DNA of 7,638 nt from Myroides sp. (GTDB taxonomy: Bacteria > Bacteroidota > Bacteroidia > Flavobacteriales > Flavobacteriaceae): contig JAHAYQ010000077.1 in NCBI GenBank assembly GCA_018384465.1, positions 1 to 7,638 on the forward strand, in the 5' to 3' direction. The translations under genes were made by a program, and so were the position numbers. This document shows positions 1-6,304 of this stretch, one piece after another. The notes under the pieces were generated by a model, which was not told where the DNA came from, searched no databases, and saw nothing but the letters and a program-made list of their open reading frames with translations. Each line of letters begins with the position of its first letter. Within the stretch, counting starts at the first letter, position 1.

Positions 1-1518
1 TCTTATTTTTTGCAAGGAACATTCATTAACGAAGGAACTTTGATTAAAGCATTGGTTTTTGGCGGTAAAGAAAAAACCTATCAAGCTTGGAACGGAATTG
101 AAGACAAAGAGTTATTGAAAACCAACCGCAGATACAATCCTGCCGGAGCGTATATTGATGACAACGGAAATACACAATTCTACAACAACGAAACCGACAA
201 TTACAATCAAGATCATTATCAATTGCATTGGAACGAAAAGTGGAGCAACAACTGGAAAACCAATATTGCATTACATTACACCAAAGGTTTTGGATATTAT
301 GAAAACTACAAAAAGAAACAACTTTTATCGGATTATGGTATAAACCCAATTGAAATTGGTGGCGAAACCAAAGAAAAGTCGGATGTAGTTCGCCGAAAAT
401 ATCTTGACAATTATTTTTACGGAATTACCTTTTCGGCTCAATATCATAAAGATAATTTAGAAGTCTTGTTTGGCGGAGCTGCTAACACTTACAACGGAGA
501 TCATTTTGGTGAAGTTTTATGGGTTAGAACGCAACCTCAAAAGTCTTTCCCGTTAGAATATTATCGAGATAATTCTAAAAAGAACGATATAAATGGATAT
601 GTAAAAGCAAGTTACACTTTTAACGATCGTTGGATTTTATTCGGAGATCTTCAACTTCGAAATGTTTCGTACAAAGCGAATGGAAAAGACACCGGAATTG
701 TGGACGAAAAATTTAATTTCTTTAATCCAAAAGCCGGAATTACTTATAAAATAAACGATATTAGTCAGGCGTATTTTTCTTATGCGCGAGCAAACAGAGA
801 ACCAAATAGAACTGATTACGAAGGCGAAAGACCAAAAGCCGAAAAGTTAAACGATTTTGAATTAGGCTGGCGTTATGCAACCGAAAAACTATCGGTTAAC
901 GTAAACGGATATTATATGTCATATAAAGATCAGTTGGTTTTAACAGGCGGATTAAACGATGTTGGTGCATCGAAACGCGTAAATGTAGACCAAAGTTACC
1001 GTATGGGAATCGAAATTGACGCAACATACAAACCTGCAGAAAAGTTTACGATTTCGCCAAGTATTACTTTAAGTTCGAATAAAATAAAAGAGTTCAATGT
1101 AGACTTTAACGGCGAATTGCAAACATTTAAAAACACAAACATTTCGTTTTCACCAAATGTTATCATCGGAAATGCTTTTACGTACACTCCTATTGATCAG
1201 TTAAACATTTCATTGCTAACAAAATTTGTAGGCGAACAATATATGGGAAATATTGATTCAGAAGCTTCAAAACTAGATTCTTATTTCACAAACGACATTA
1301 ACATTGTATATGAAATGCAGTTGAAAAAATGGTTTAAAAGCATTTCGTTCAGCGTATTGGCAAACAATATTTTTAACGTAAAATATATTTCTAACGGATA
1401 TTATTATACGTACGATGATGATTGGAGTGTACCTGGAAGCATTTCAACCATAGAAGGCGCAGGTTATTATCCACAAGCACAATTTAATATCTTAGGTGGT
1501 ATTTCGCTGAAGTTTTAA
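1..1518 (+). CDS. TonB-dependent outer-membrane receptor, C-terminal part (5' end outside window)
   Basis: The reading frame is open from the first base and gives 505 residues up to the TAA, so the N-terminal signal peptide, the plug domain and probably the first barrel strands lie upstream of the window. What remains reads as a 22-stranded beta-barrel. It has alternating aromatic/polar strands and long Asn/Asp/Lys-rich extracellular loops. The stretch YKINDISQAYFSYARANREP and the later LVLTGGLNDVG and NVDQSYRMGIEID motifs are typical of the receptor barrel. The protein ends in the aromatic residue of ISLKF, as outer-membrane proteins needing BAM assembly usually do. Such receptors import iron chelates, cobalamin or other ligands across the outer membrane using TonB-ExbB-ExbD energy. 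The substrate cannot be told from this part, and no SusD partner follows, which argues against a glycan SusC-type receptor. Family assignment is confident; substrate unknown. Confidence 0.93.
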   Translation, partial: SYFLQGTFINEGTLIKALVFGGKEKTYQAWNGIEDKELLKTNRRYNPAGAYIDDNGNTQFYNNETDNYNQDHYQLHWNEKWSNNWKTNIALHYTKGFGYYENYKKKQLLSDYGINPIEIGGETKEKSDVVRRKYLDNYFYGITFSAQYHKDNLEVLFGGAANTYNGDHFGEVLWVRTQPQKSFPLEYYRDNSKKNDINGYVKASYTFNDRWILFGDLQLRNVSYKANGKDTGIVDEKFNFFNPKAGITYKINDISQAYFSYARANREPNRTDYEGERPKAEKLNDFELGWRYATEKLSVNVNGYYMSYKDQLVLTGGLNDVGASKRVNVDQSYRMGIEIDATYKPAEKFTISPSITLSSNKIKEFNVDFNGELQTFKNTNISFSPNVIIGNAFTYTPIDQLNISLLTKFVGEQYMGNIDSEASKLDSYFTNDINIVYEMQLKKWFKSISFSVLANNIFNVKYISNGYYYTYDDDWSVPGSISTIEGAGYYPQAQFNILGGISLKF

Positions 1519-1527
1519 CTATCTATT

Positions 1528-1570
1528 ACTTTTTAGCTTTTAACTTTGGTAAAGTTAAAAGCTAAAAAGT
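1528..1570. repeat. 20-bp perfect hairpin after the receptor gene
   Basis: Bases 1528-1547 are the exact reverse complement of 1551-1570, with a three-base GGT loop. The arms are AT-rich (core TTTTAGCTTTTAACTTT). The structure begins 10 nt after the receptor stop codon. No T-run follows the right arm on either strand, so it is not a classical intrinsic terminator. A role in ending or stabilising the receptor mRNA 3' end is an inference from its position. Confidence 0.8.
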
Positions 1571-1770
1571 TAAAGCTACCCGTAGAGGGTTATTAATATC
1601 CGCTGATACACAGTTAAACCACAATAAAAAACACACTTATCAACCTGTCTATCAGATATTTACAAACAAAAAACTATGTAATCTAAATTTGTTCAACAGT
1701 AAATATAGCATCTATGTGGTAAAACAAGTTTATTGCATGTAAATGGATAATGCACTACAAGTTAAAGCTA
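1567..1770. other. Non-coding stretch flanked by a 12-bp direct repeat
   Basis: AAGTTAAAGCTA occurs at 1567-1578 and again at 1759-1770, immediately before the end of the leftward lipoprotein gene. A near copy with one extra A (AAGTTAAAAGCTA) is at 1552-1564 inside the hairpin. The roughly 180 bp between the copies carries no convincing gene, terminal inverted repeat or tRNA-like structure. There is only a short ACCC/GGGT palindrome at 1578-1590 and an isolated TAAATTTG at 1684-1691 without a matching upstream TTG. I see no clear function. Confidence 0.5.
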
Positions 1771-1771
1771 T

Positions 1772-2194
1772 TTAATTATAAACCGTAATCATTGTGCCAC
1801 TTTGTGAAACTCGGTATTCTTTTAAAGGAAATTGTGCATCGGTAGTTGGCAAACCTAAATATAAATTATACACCAGCGCTTCAGAACAGCCACAAGTGGC
1901 TTCTATGCCATTTAACGTTAATTTAGAACACGAACTCACTGCATGATTGGCACAAGTAGCATCAAAAGCGCGGATACCCGTTCCGGTATTAATCACTAAA
2001 ATGCCGTTAATTCCATATCCACCAATAAACACAGCATTTCCGGGATATTGCAATTTATTATAAGTTGGTAACGCAGTGTTAATAGGTACATTTACAGCAA
2101 TTTCGGGTAAATAAGGGTTGCGGTTGTCCCAATCGTCTTTAGAGCATGCTGCTAAAAAAAATACGGTAACAAGTAAGGCTAAAATCTTTTTCAT
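1772..2194 (-). CDS. Rieske-like fold lipoprotein lacking canonical cluster ligands
   Basis: The protein has 140 residues. The start at 2194 (MKKILALL) is preferred over an ATG seven codons upstream because it gives a standard lipoprotein signal peptide, and the earlier ATG falls inside the predicted promoter. Residues 1-17 form a signal peptide with lipobox LAAC, acylated at Cys17. The next residues, SKDD, resemble the Lys-acidic surface-export signal described in Bacteroidota lipoproteins, so display on the outer face is plausible. Residues 62-138 follow the Rieske ferredoxin layout: GILVINTGTGIRAFDATC, then a second cysteine box, then PLKEYRVSQSGTMITVYN. The cluster boxes are degenerate: box I is C81-A-N-H84 with C89, and box II is C101-G-C103-S104, where a true Rieske protein has CxH and CxCH. 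A [2Fe-2S] cluster is therefore unlikely, and the cysteines may form disulfides. Function is unknown. The gene is divergent from greA. Confidence 0.8.
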   Translation of the reverse strand: MKKILALLVTVFFLAACSKDDWDNRNPYLPEIAVNVPINTALPTYNKLQYPGNAVFIGGYGINGILVINTGTGIRAFDATCANHAVSSCSKLTLNGIEATCGCSEALVYNLYLGLPTTDAQFPLKEYRVSQSGTMITVYN

Positions 2195-2204
2195 TAGAAA
2201 ACTT

Positions 2205-2233
2205 TTGGATAACAAATTTAATTATTAACTTTG
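2205..2233 (+). promoter_or_regulatory. Predicted greA promoter
   Basis: TTG at 2205-2207 is followed, after 18 nt, by TAACTTTG at 2226-2233. Both boxes are exact matches to the Bacteroidota primary-sigma consensus (TTG, then TAnnTTTG). The predicted start near 2239-2241 gives a leader of about 90 nt before greA. The promoter overlaps the leftward lipoprotein promoter, so the two probably compete for polymerase. Confidence 0.55.
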
Positions 2234-2242
2234 ACTTAATAA
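2213..2242 (-). promoter_or_regulatory. Predicted promoter of the lipoprotein gene
   Basis: Read on the minus strand, TAAATTTG (2220-2213) is an exact match to the Bacteroidota -7 box TAnnTTTG. A TTA (2242-2240), one base off TTG, lies 19 nt upstream. Transcription would start near 2206, about a dozen bases before the chosen ATG at 2194. This placement rules against the upstream in-frame ATG at 2215. Prediction from sequence only. Confidence 0.45.
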
Positions 2243-2281
2243 TCAGAGTTTAAAATATTAACAAAATAAACGCATCAGAAC

Positions 2282-2306
2282 AAAATCCCGTTTTATGGGA
2301 TTTTTT
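2282..2306 (+). terminator. Terminator-shaped hairpin in the greA leader (possible attenuator)
   Basis: AAAATCCC (2282-2289) pairs with GGGATTTT (2297-2304) around a 7-base loop, and a run of six T (2301-2306) follows directly. This is an intrinsic terminator shape in the rightward direction. It lies about 40 nt after the predicted greA start site and 23 nt before the greA ATG. No rightward gene ends just upstream that it could serve; the receptor gene stops 760 bp earlier. Premature termination in the greA leader is the simplest reading. It resembles, in principle, the E. coli greA leader, where termination before the gene is known. Confidence 0.6.
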
Positions 2307-2329
2307 CTGTTTTATAAATTGAATTGAAA

Positions 2330-2806
2330 ATGAGTAAGGTATCATACTACACGGCAGAAGGATTAAAGAAATTAAGAGACGAAGTTGAACATTTAAAAAG
2401 TGTTGAACGTCCTAAAGCATCACAAGCCATTGCAGATGCACGCGATAAAGGTGATTTATCTGAAAATGCAGAATACGATGCAGCTAAAGAAGCGCAAGGC
2501 TTATTAGAAATGAAAATTGCTAAGATGGAAGAAGTTTTAGCTAACGCACGGTTAATTGATGAATCGCAGTTAGATACCAGCAAAGTTTTGGTTTTATCAA
2601 CAGTACGTATAAAAAACCAAACCAACGGTATGGAATTAACTTATAAATTAGTTGCTGAAAGTGAAGCTGATTTAAAATCGGGCAAAATTTCGGTTACTTC
2701 TCCTATTGGTAAAGGATTATTAGGAAAATCGGTTGGTGAAACTGCAGAAATCAGTGTGCCTAACGGAACATTAAAGTTTGAAATTTTAGAAATAACAAGA
2801 GACTAA
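2330..2806 (+). CDS. greA: Transcription elongation factor GreA
   Basis: The protein has 158 residues, the normal GreA length. The ATG at 2330 (MSKVSYYT) is chosen over a TTG two codons upstream because it matches the usual N-terminus. GreA inserts its coiled coil into the secondary channel of backtracked RNA polymerase and stimulates cleavage of the transcript 3' end. Residues about 1-75 form the antiparallel coiled coil. Its tip GDLSENAEYDAAKE at 41-54 carries the acidic pair Asp42 and Glu45, equivalent to Asp41 and Glu44 of the E. coli protein. Residues about 80-158 are the FKBP-like C-terminal domain, with the signature SPIGKGLLGKSVGE at 124-137. The HIT-family gene follows after 12 nt, so the two are probably cotranscribed to the terminator at 3211-3243. 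Transcription may be modulated by the leader hairpin at 2282-2306. Confidence 0.97.
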   Translation: MSKVSYYTAEGLKKLRDEVEHLKSVERPKASQAIADARDKGDLSENAEYDAAKEAQGLLEMKIAKMEEVLANARLIDESQLDTSKVLVLSTVRIKNQTNGMELTYKLVAESEADLKSGKISVTSPIGKGLLGKSVGETAEISVPNGTLKFEILEITRD

Positions 2807-2818
2807 AACCATTTAGCT

Positions 2819-3205
2819 ATGAGTGTTTTTACGAAAATTATTACTGGAGAAATTCCTTCGTACAAAGTAGCAGAAAACGATGAGTTTATTGCTTTTTTAG
2901 ACATTAATCCCAATGTAAAGGGACATACATTATGCGTGCCCAAAAAAGAGATCGACAAAATTTTTGACATGGATAAAGAGCTATACACTCGATTGATGCA
3001 TTTTTCGTACGATATTGCAAAAGCCATTGAAAGAACAATTCCTTGTAAGCGAGTGGGCATGTCGGTAGTTGGTTTAGAAGTACCGCACGTTCACGTACAT
3101 TTAATTCCACTTCAGGAAATGGATGATATTCGCTTTCAACGCAAAACCACATTAACTCCAGAAGAATTTGATGAAACCGCTAAACAAATAGCCTCGAATT
3201 TATAA
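2819..3205 (+). CDS. HIT-family nucleotide hydrolase
   Basis: The protein has 128 residues, a typical length for short histidine-triad proteins of the HinT/Hit branch. It opens with FTKIITGEIPSYKVAEND, and then AFLDINPNVKGHTLCVPKK at 25-43 forms the conserved nucleotide-binding region. The triad is HVHVHLIP at 90-97. His92 is the expected nucleophile, flanked by His90 and His94. Family members hydrolyse nucleoside phosphoramidates, aminoacyl-AMP or dinucleoside polyphosphates in the cytoplasm; which substrate applies here cannot be read from sequence. The usual Gly/Asn/Ser positions before the triad are present as VGMSVVGLEVPH. It sits 12 nt after greA and is the last gene before a strong terminator. 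No functional tie to GreA is evident beyond shared transcription. Confidence 0.95.
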   Translation: MSVFTKIITGEIPSYKVAENDEFIAFLDINPNVKGHTLCVPKKEIDKIFDMDKELYTRLMHFSYDIAKAIERTIPCKRVGMSVVGLEVPHVHVHLIPLQEMDDIRFQRKTTLTPEEFDETAKQIASNL

Positions 3206-3210
3206 AAGCC

Positions 3211-3243
3211 AATCCCTTTGATACTATTTCAAAGGGATTTTTT
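3211..3243 (+). terminator. Intrinsic terminator of the greA-HIT operon
   Basis: AATCCCTTTGA (3211-3221) pairs perfectly with TCAAAGGGATT (3229-3239) around a 7-base loop, and six T (3238-3243) follow. It begins five bases after the HIT-family stop codon. The AATCCC/GGGATT core is shared with the greA-leader hairpin, and largely with the hairpin before aat. Confidence 0.9.
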
Positions 3244-3305
3244 GTTAAAAAAACTCGTATATATAATTATTTCCACCATATTGTATCCTGTTAAATAAAA
3301 CATAT

Positions 3306-4142
3306 ATGCAAAAAACATTATTCTTAATCTTGTTCGCTTTATTATCATTAAGTATTTTCTCACAAAAAAGTGTTGATCAGCAAATTGAATCGATAAAAAA
3401 AGAAGGGGTCAAATTATACAAATCAGAAATGGCTTCTTGGTATGGAACCGATATCTTTATTGAACAATACCAAAATAAAGAAAACATCGGCGGATATTTA
3501 TCTTATTCTGAGAAAGACAAAAACATTTGTATTTTTTATTCTAACAGCAACAAACCAAAAGTTATAGGAACAATAGCTTTTGACGATTCGTTTGATATAA
3601 CAAAAGCAAATATTGATTTAACTGAGAGAGCTTTCAATAGTACTGAAAATCAACTCTATATTTTAAGAAAAAAAGCACAAGATATAATTTATAATGATGA
3701 AACTAGTTTTTTTCAACACTATGAAAACACAAAGTTTAATCTCATTCCTTTGATTGAAAAAGAAGTTAGTAAAGTTTATCTTTTAACCGGTCCCTCAATA
3801 AGTAATGTAGTAGTTTTTGGTAACGATTATTTGCTAACATTTAACAAGCAGAATGAATTAATAGATAAAAAAGCACTTCATAAAAATATTATACCAATTG
3901 AATTTGGAGAGGAAGGTGAAAACATAGAGTCTACAATGCATTCGCATTTACCCGAAACAGGAGATTTAATGACCGCAACAGATATTTGTACATTAATGCT
4001 ATATGGCAAATTTACTTCGTGGAAAAAACATTTGGTTGTTTCTGAAAACTATCTAAATATCTGGAATATGGCTGATGATTCATATCATATTATGACAATG
4101 GACGCAGTGAATAAAATAATCGAAGAATCTGACGAAGAATAA
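3306..4142 (+). CDS. Exported protein of unknown function with a JAMM-like H-x-H...T-x-x-D motif
   Basis: I do not recognise this 278-residue protein as a named family. Residues 1-19 form a Sec signal peptide (MQKTLFLILFALLSLSIFS) with probable cleavage before Gln20 and no lipobox Cys, so it should reach the periplasm or beyond. The middle (about 40-200) is mixed alpha/beta with many Asn/Lys residues. The most notable part is MHSHLPETGDLMTATD at 211-226. His212 and His214 are followed, eight residues later, by Thr223-A-T-Asp226, then by a helix-like stretch and the strand HLVVSENYLNIW at 242-253. This resembles the metal site of JAB/JAMM peptidases (H-x-H-x7-S-x2-D), with Thr for Ser and one extra spacer residue. 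The catalytic Glu cannot be placed. The gene stands alone: a terminator precedes it, and the kinase gene converges on it with 5 nt between stop codons. Confidence 0.8.
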   Translation: MQKTLFLILFALLSLSIFSQKSVDQQIESIKKEGVKLYKSEMASWYGTDIFIEQYQNKENIGGYLSYSEKDKNICIFYSNSNKPKVIGTIAFDDSFDITKANIDLTERAFNSTENQLYILRKKAQDIIYNDETSFFQHYENTKFNLIPLIEKEVSKVYLLTGPSISNVVVFGNDYLLTFNKQNELIDKKALHKNIIPIEFGEEGENIESTMHSHLPETGDLMTATDICTLMLYGKFTSWKKHLVVSENYLNIWNMADDSYHIMTMDAVNKIIEESDEE

Positions 4143-4147
4143 AACAT

Positions 4148-5332
4148 TTAATCCATTTTCCGATATTGTACTGAAAAAACAGTTCCCTTACCAATTTCAG
4201 ATTTTAAAACTTTAATACTTCCTTTGTGATATTTTTCAACAATACGTTGGGTAAGCGATAAGCCTAAGCCCCACCCACGTTTTTTAGTAGAATATCCGGG
4301 TTCAAATATTTTTCTGAATTGATTTTTAGGCACCCCTTTTCCGGTGTCGCTTACTAAAATTTGCAAGTGTTTATCGGTATTTTTAATAGTTACTTTAATT
4401 CTACCTTTTCCTTTAATAGCATCAATGGCATTCTTAATTAAATTTTCAATGGTCCAACTGTGTAACGTGGGGTTTAGTAGTAAATTTACAATGTCTGTAT
4501 TGCTTTCAAACTCAAAATCAATCAGTTTAGAACTACGTGACTGTAAATAATCAAACGACTTTTTAGTTTCTTCTACCACATTTAAAATTTCCAAATCTGG
4601 TGCAGATCCAATTTTAGAAAAACGATCGGCAATAGTCTGTAAACGATCTACATCTTTTTGAATTTCGGTTACTATGGTTTCATCCATGTCATCTAACTTC
4701 ATAATTTCGATCCAACCTAAAAGCGAAGAAAGAGGTGTACCAATTTGATGTGCCGTTTCTTTTGCCATACCCGCCCACAATTTATTTTCAGACGACATTC
4801 TGCTGGCACGAAAATAACTGTAAACCAACAAACCAAATAAAGCCAAAATAGCAACCAAAGCCAGTGGATAATATTTTAACTTGGTAATTAACGATGAGTT
4901 TCCGTAATAGACGTATTGATTTCCATCTGGATGCTTAATCTCTATTGGAGTATTTTGTTTTTTAAGGTCAAAAAGCATTTTTCTAACCAATACTGTGTCT
5001 TCCGCAACTTCTTTTGGTAAGTTTGAGAAACCTCTGATGCTATCTGTATTGGTTATTAAAATAACCGGAATAGTCGTGTTTTTTATAAGAATGTTAGATG
5101 GAAGTTCAATATCTGCATCTAAATCAGAAACATCACTAATTTTTTGATTAGCTTCTGCCCAAATTTCCATTTTCATGCGTTCTTCGTGCTTAAACGTTTG
5201 AAACAGCAAATACGTATTCCAAAGAATTAATATTAAAATTCCCAGCGAAAAAAGCAAGATAAACCAACGGGTGTATAAACTTCTTTTTACAATCGACATA
5301 AAAAACTTGAATTGGTGGAACAAGATACGCAT
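4148..5332 (-). CDS. Two-transmembrane sensor histidine kinase
   Basis: The protein has 394 residues. Helix 22-44 (RWFILLFSLGILILILW...) and helix 155-174 (YPLALVAILALFGLLVY...) span the inner membrane and enclose a periplasmic sensor region of about 110 residues with no recognised domain. The cytoplasmic kinase follows. The H-box KETAHQIGTPLSSL at 191-204 has phospho-acceptor His195 and HQIGTP in place of the more common HELRTP. The N-box is ENLIKNAIDAI (296-306), the G1 box SDTGKG (328-333), the F-box FEPGYSTK (343-350) and the G2 box GWGLGLSL (353-360). All ATP-binding elements are present, so the enzyme should be active. No response regulator is adjacent in this window, so partner and signal are unknown. 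The start could instead be Met12 at 5299. Its stop is 5 nt from the convergent gene. Confidence 0.95.
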   Translation of the reverse strand: MRILFHQFKFFMSIVKRSLYTRWFILLFSLGILILILWNTYLLFQTFKHEERMKMEIWAEANQKISDVSDLDADIELPSNILIKNTTIPVILITNTDSIRGFSNLPKEVAEDTVLVRKMLFDLKKQNTPIEIKHPDGNQYVYYGNSSLITKLKYYPLALVAILALFGLLVYSYFRASRMSSENKLWAGMAKETAHQIGTPLSSLLGWIEIMKLDDMDETIVTEIQKDVDRLQTIADRFSKIGSAPDLEILNVVEETKKSFDYLQSRSSKLIDFEFESNTDIVNLLLNPTLHSWTIENLIKNAIDAIKGKGRIKVTIKNTDKHLQILVSDTGKGVPKNQFRKIFEPGYSTKKRGWGLGLSLTQRIVEKYHKGSIKVLKSEIGKGTVFSVQYRKMD

Positions 5333-5372
5333 TTTAAAACGTTATTTTGTTGATAATATTTTACTAAAACAT

Positions 5373-5403
5373 TTAAAAACTCAAAACGCTATACCTATAT
5401 TTG
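5373..5403 (+). promoter_or_regulatory. Predicted promoter of the flavin reductase-DUF3127 operon
   Basis: TATATTTG (5396-5403) matches TAnnTTTG exactly, and TTA (5373-5375), one base off TTG, lies 20 nt upstream. The expected start near 5409 leaves a leader of about 14 nt before the ATG at 5423. The divergent kinase gene has no equally good box in the same 90-bp region. Confidence 0.45.
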
Positions 5404-5422
5404 TTTAAATCAAATTTGTATT

Positions 5423-6301
5423 ATGTTAAGTATTGATCCAAAAGAACTAACTGCGGTGCAAACACAAGCGTACCTTCAGGGAGCTGTTGGTCCGCGCCCT
5501 ATTGCTTTTGCAAGTACGGTTGACGAAGAGGGAAACCCGAATTTATCGCCATTTAGTTTTTTTAATCTGTTTAGTTCCAATCCGCCTATTCTTGTTTTTT
5601 CACCAGCGCGAAGAGTACGAAACAACACAGTAAAACACACTTTGTTAAACTGCGAAGCTACCAAAGAAGTAGTTGTAAATATTGCCAATTACGATATGGT
5701 ACAGCAGCTTTCGTTATCGTCTACAGAATACGGCGACGGGGTTGATGAATTTATAAAATCGGGTTTTACAAAATTGCCATCTGATGTGGTGAAACCATTT
5801 CGTGTAGCTGAAAGTCCGGTGCAGTTAGAGTGTAAGGTAAACGATATTATTGCTTTAGGTGATCAAGGTGGTGCCGGAAATTTGATTATTTGCGAAGTGG
5901 TAAAAATTCATATTTGTGAAGCCGTTTTAGATGATAAAGGTGTAATTGATCAACACAAAATTGACTTGATTGCCCGTATGGGAGGAAATTGGTATACGCG
6001 CGCAACCCCGGGAATGTTTGAAGTAGAAAAACCTTTAACTACTTTAGGAATTGGCGTTGACGCCATACCCAACGAAGCAAAAAAAAGTGGTATATTTGCA
6101 GGTAACGATTTAGGTATTTTAGGAAATGTTGAAGTACTACCAAATACTGCCGAAATATCTGATTTTGTAAATAACAATGCCCAATTGAAAGAATGGGTTG
6201 AACAGAAAAACAACGAATTAATTTATAAAAAAGCAAAAGCGTTTTTAGAGGCTAATGATGTATCATCAGCCTGGAAAACGTTATTAGCAGCAACAATATA
6301 A
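5423..6301 (+). CDS. Flavin reductase-like (FMN-binding split-barrel) protein
   Basis: The protein has 292 residues. Residues about 15-185 form the flavin reductase-like split barrel. The core signature is VGPRPIAFASTVDEEGNPN at 22-40 followed by LSPFSFFNLFSSNPPILVFS (41-60), where the FMN phosphate and isoalloxazine contacts of flavoredoxin-type proteins lie. GGAGNLIICEVVKIHI (149-164) and the ARMGGNWYTRAT stretch (184-195) are further conserved blocks. The family reduces flavin with NAD(P)H or transfers electrons through bound FMN in the cytoplasm. The exact reaction and partner are not visible. Residues about 200-292 are a C-terminal extension beyond the barrel, ending in a charged helical segment; shorter family members of about 190 residues lack it. 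DUF3127 begins 3 nt after the stop, indicating an operon. Confidence 0.92.
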   Translation: MLSIDPKELTAVQTQAYLQGAVGPRPIAFASTVDEEGNPNLSPFSFFNLFSSNPPILVFSPARRVRNNTVKHTLLNCEATKEVVVNIANYDMVQQLSLSSTEYGDGVDEFIKSGFTKLPSDVVKPFRVAESPVQLECKVNDIIALGDQGGAGNLIICEVVKIHICEAVLDDKGVIDQHKIDLIARMGGNWYTRATPGMFEVEKPLTTLGIGVDAIPNEAKKSGIFAGNDLGILGNVEVLPNTAEISDFVNNNAQLKEWVEQKNNELIYKKAKAFLEANDVSSAWKTLLAATI

Positions 6302-6304
6302 CAA

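Noticed and set aside
1528..1570. Classical rho-independent terminator after the receptor gene
   Set aside because: The stem is almost all A-T and no T-run follows on either strand; recorded as an inverted repeat instead.
1579..1758. A miniature transposable element between the direct repeats
   Set aside because: No terminal inverted repeats of useful length were found, and a 12-bp repeat alone does not establish an insertion; kept only as an unexplained segment.
2324..2329. TTG two codons upstream as the greA start
   Set aside because: The ATG at 2330 gives the standard GreA N-terminus and length.
2347..2625. Antisense open frame over greA, and similar antisense frames over the receptor, HIT-family and flavin reductase genes
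   Set aside because: Each is a shadow of a well-supported gene, with Ser/Leu/Phe/Cys-rich translations and no recognisable domain.
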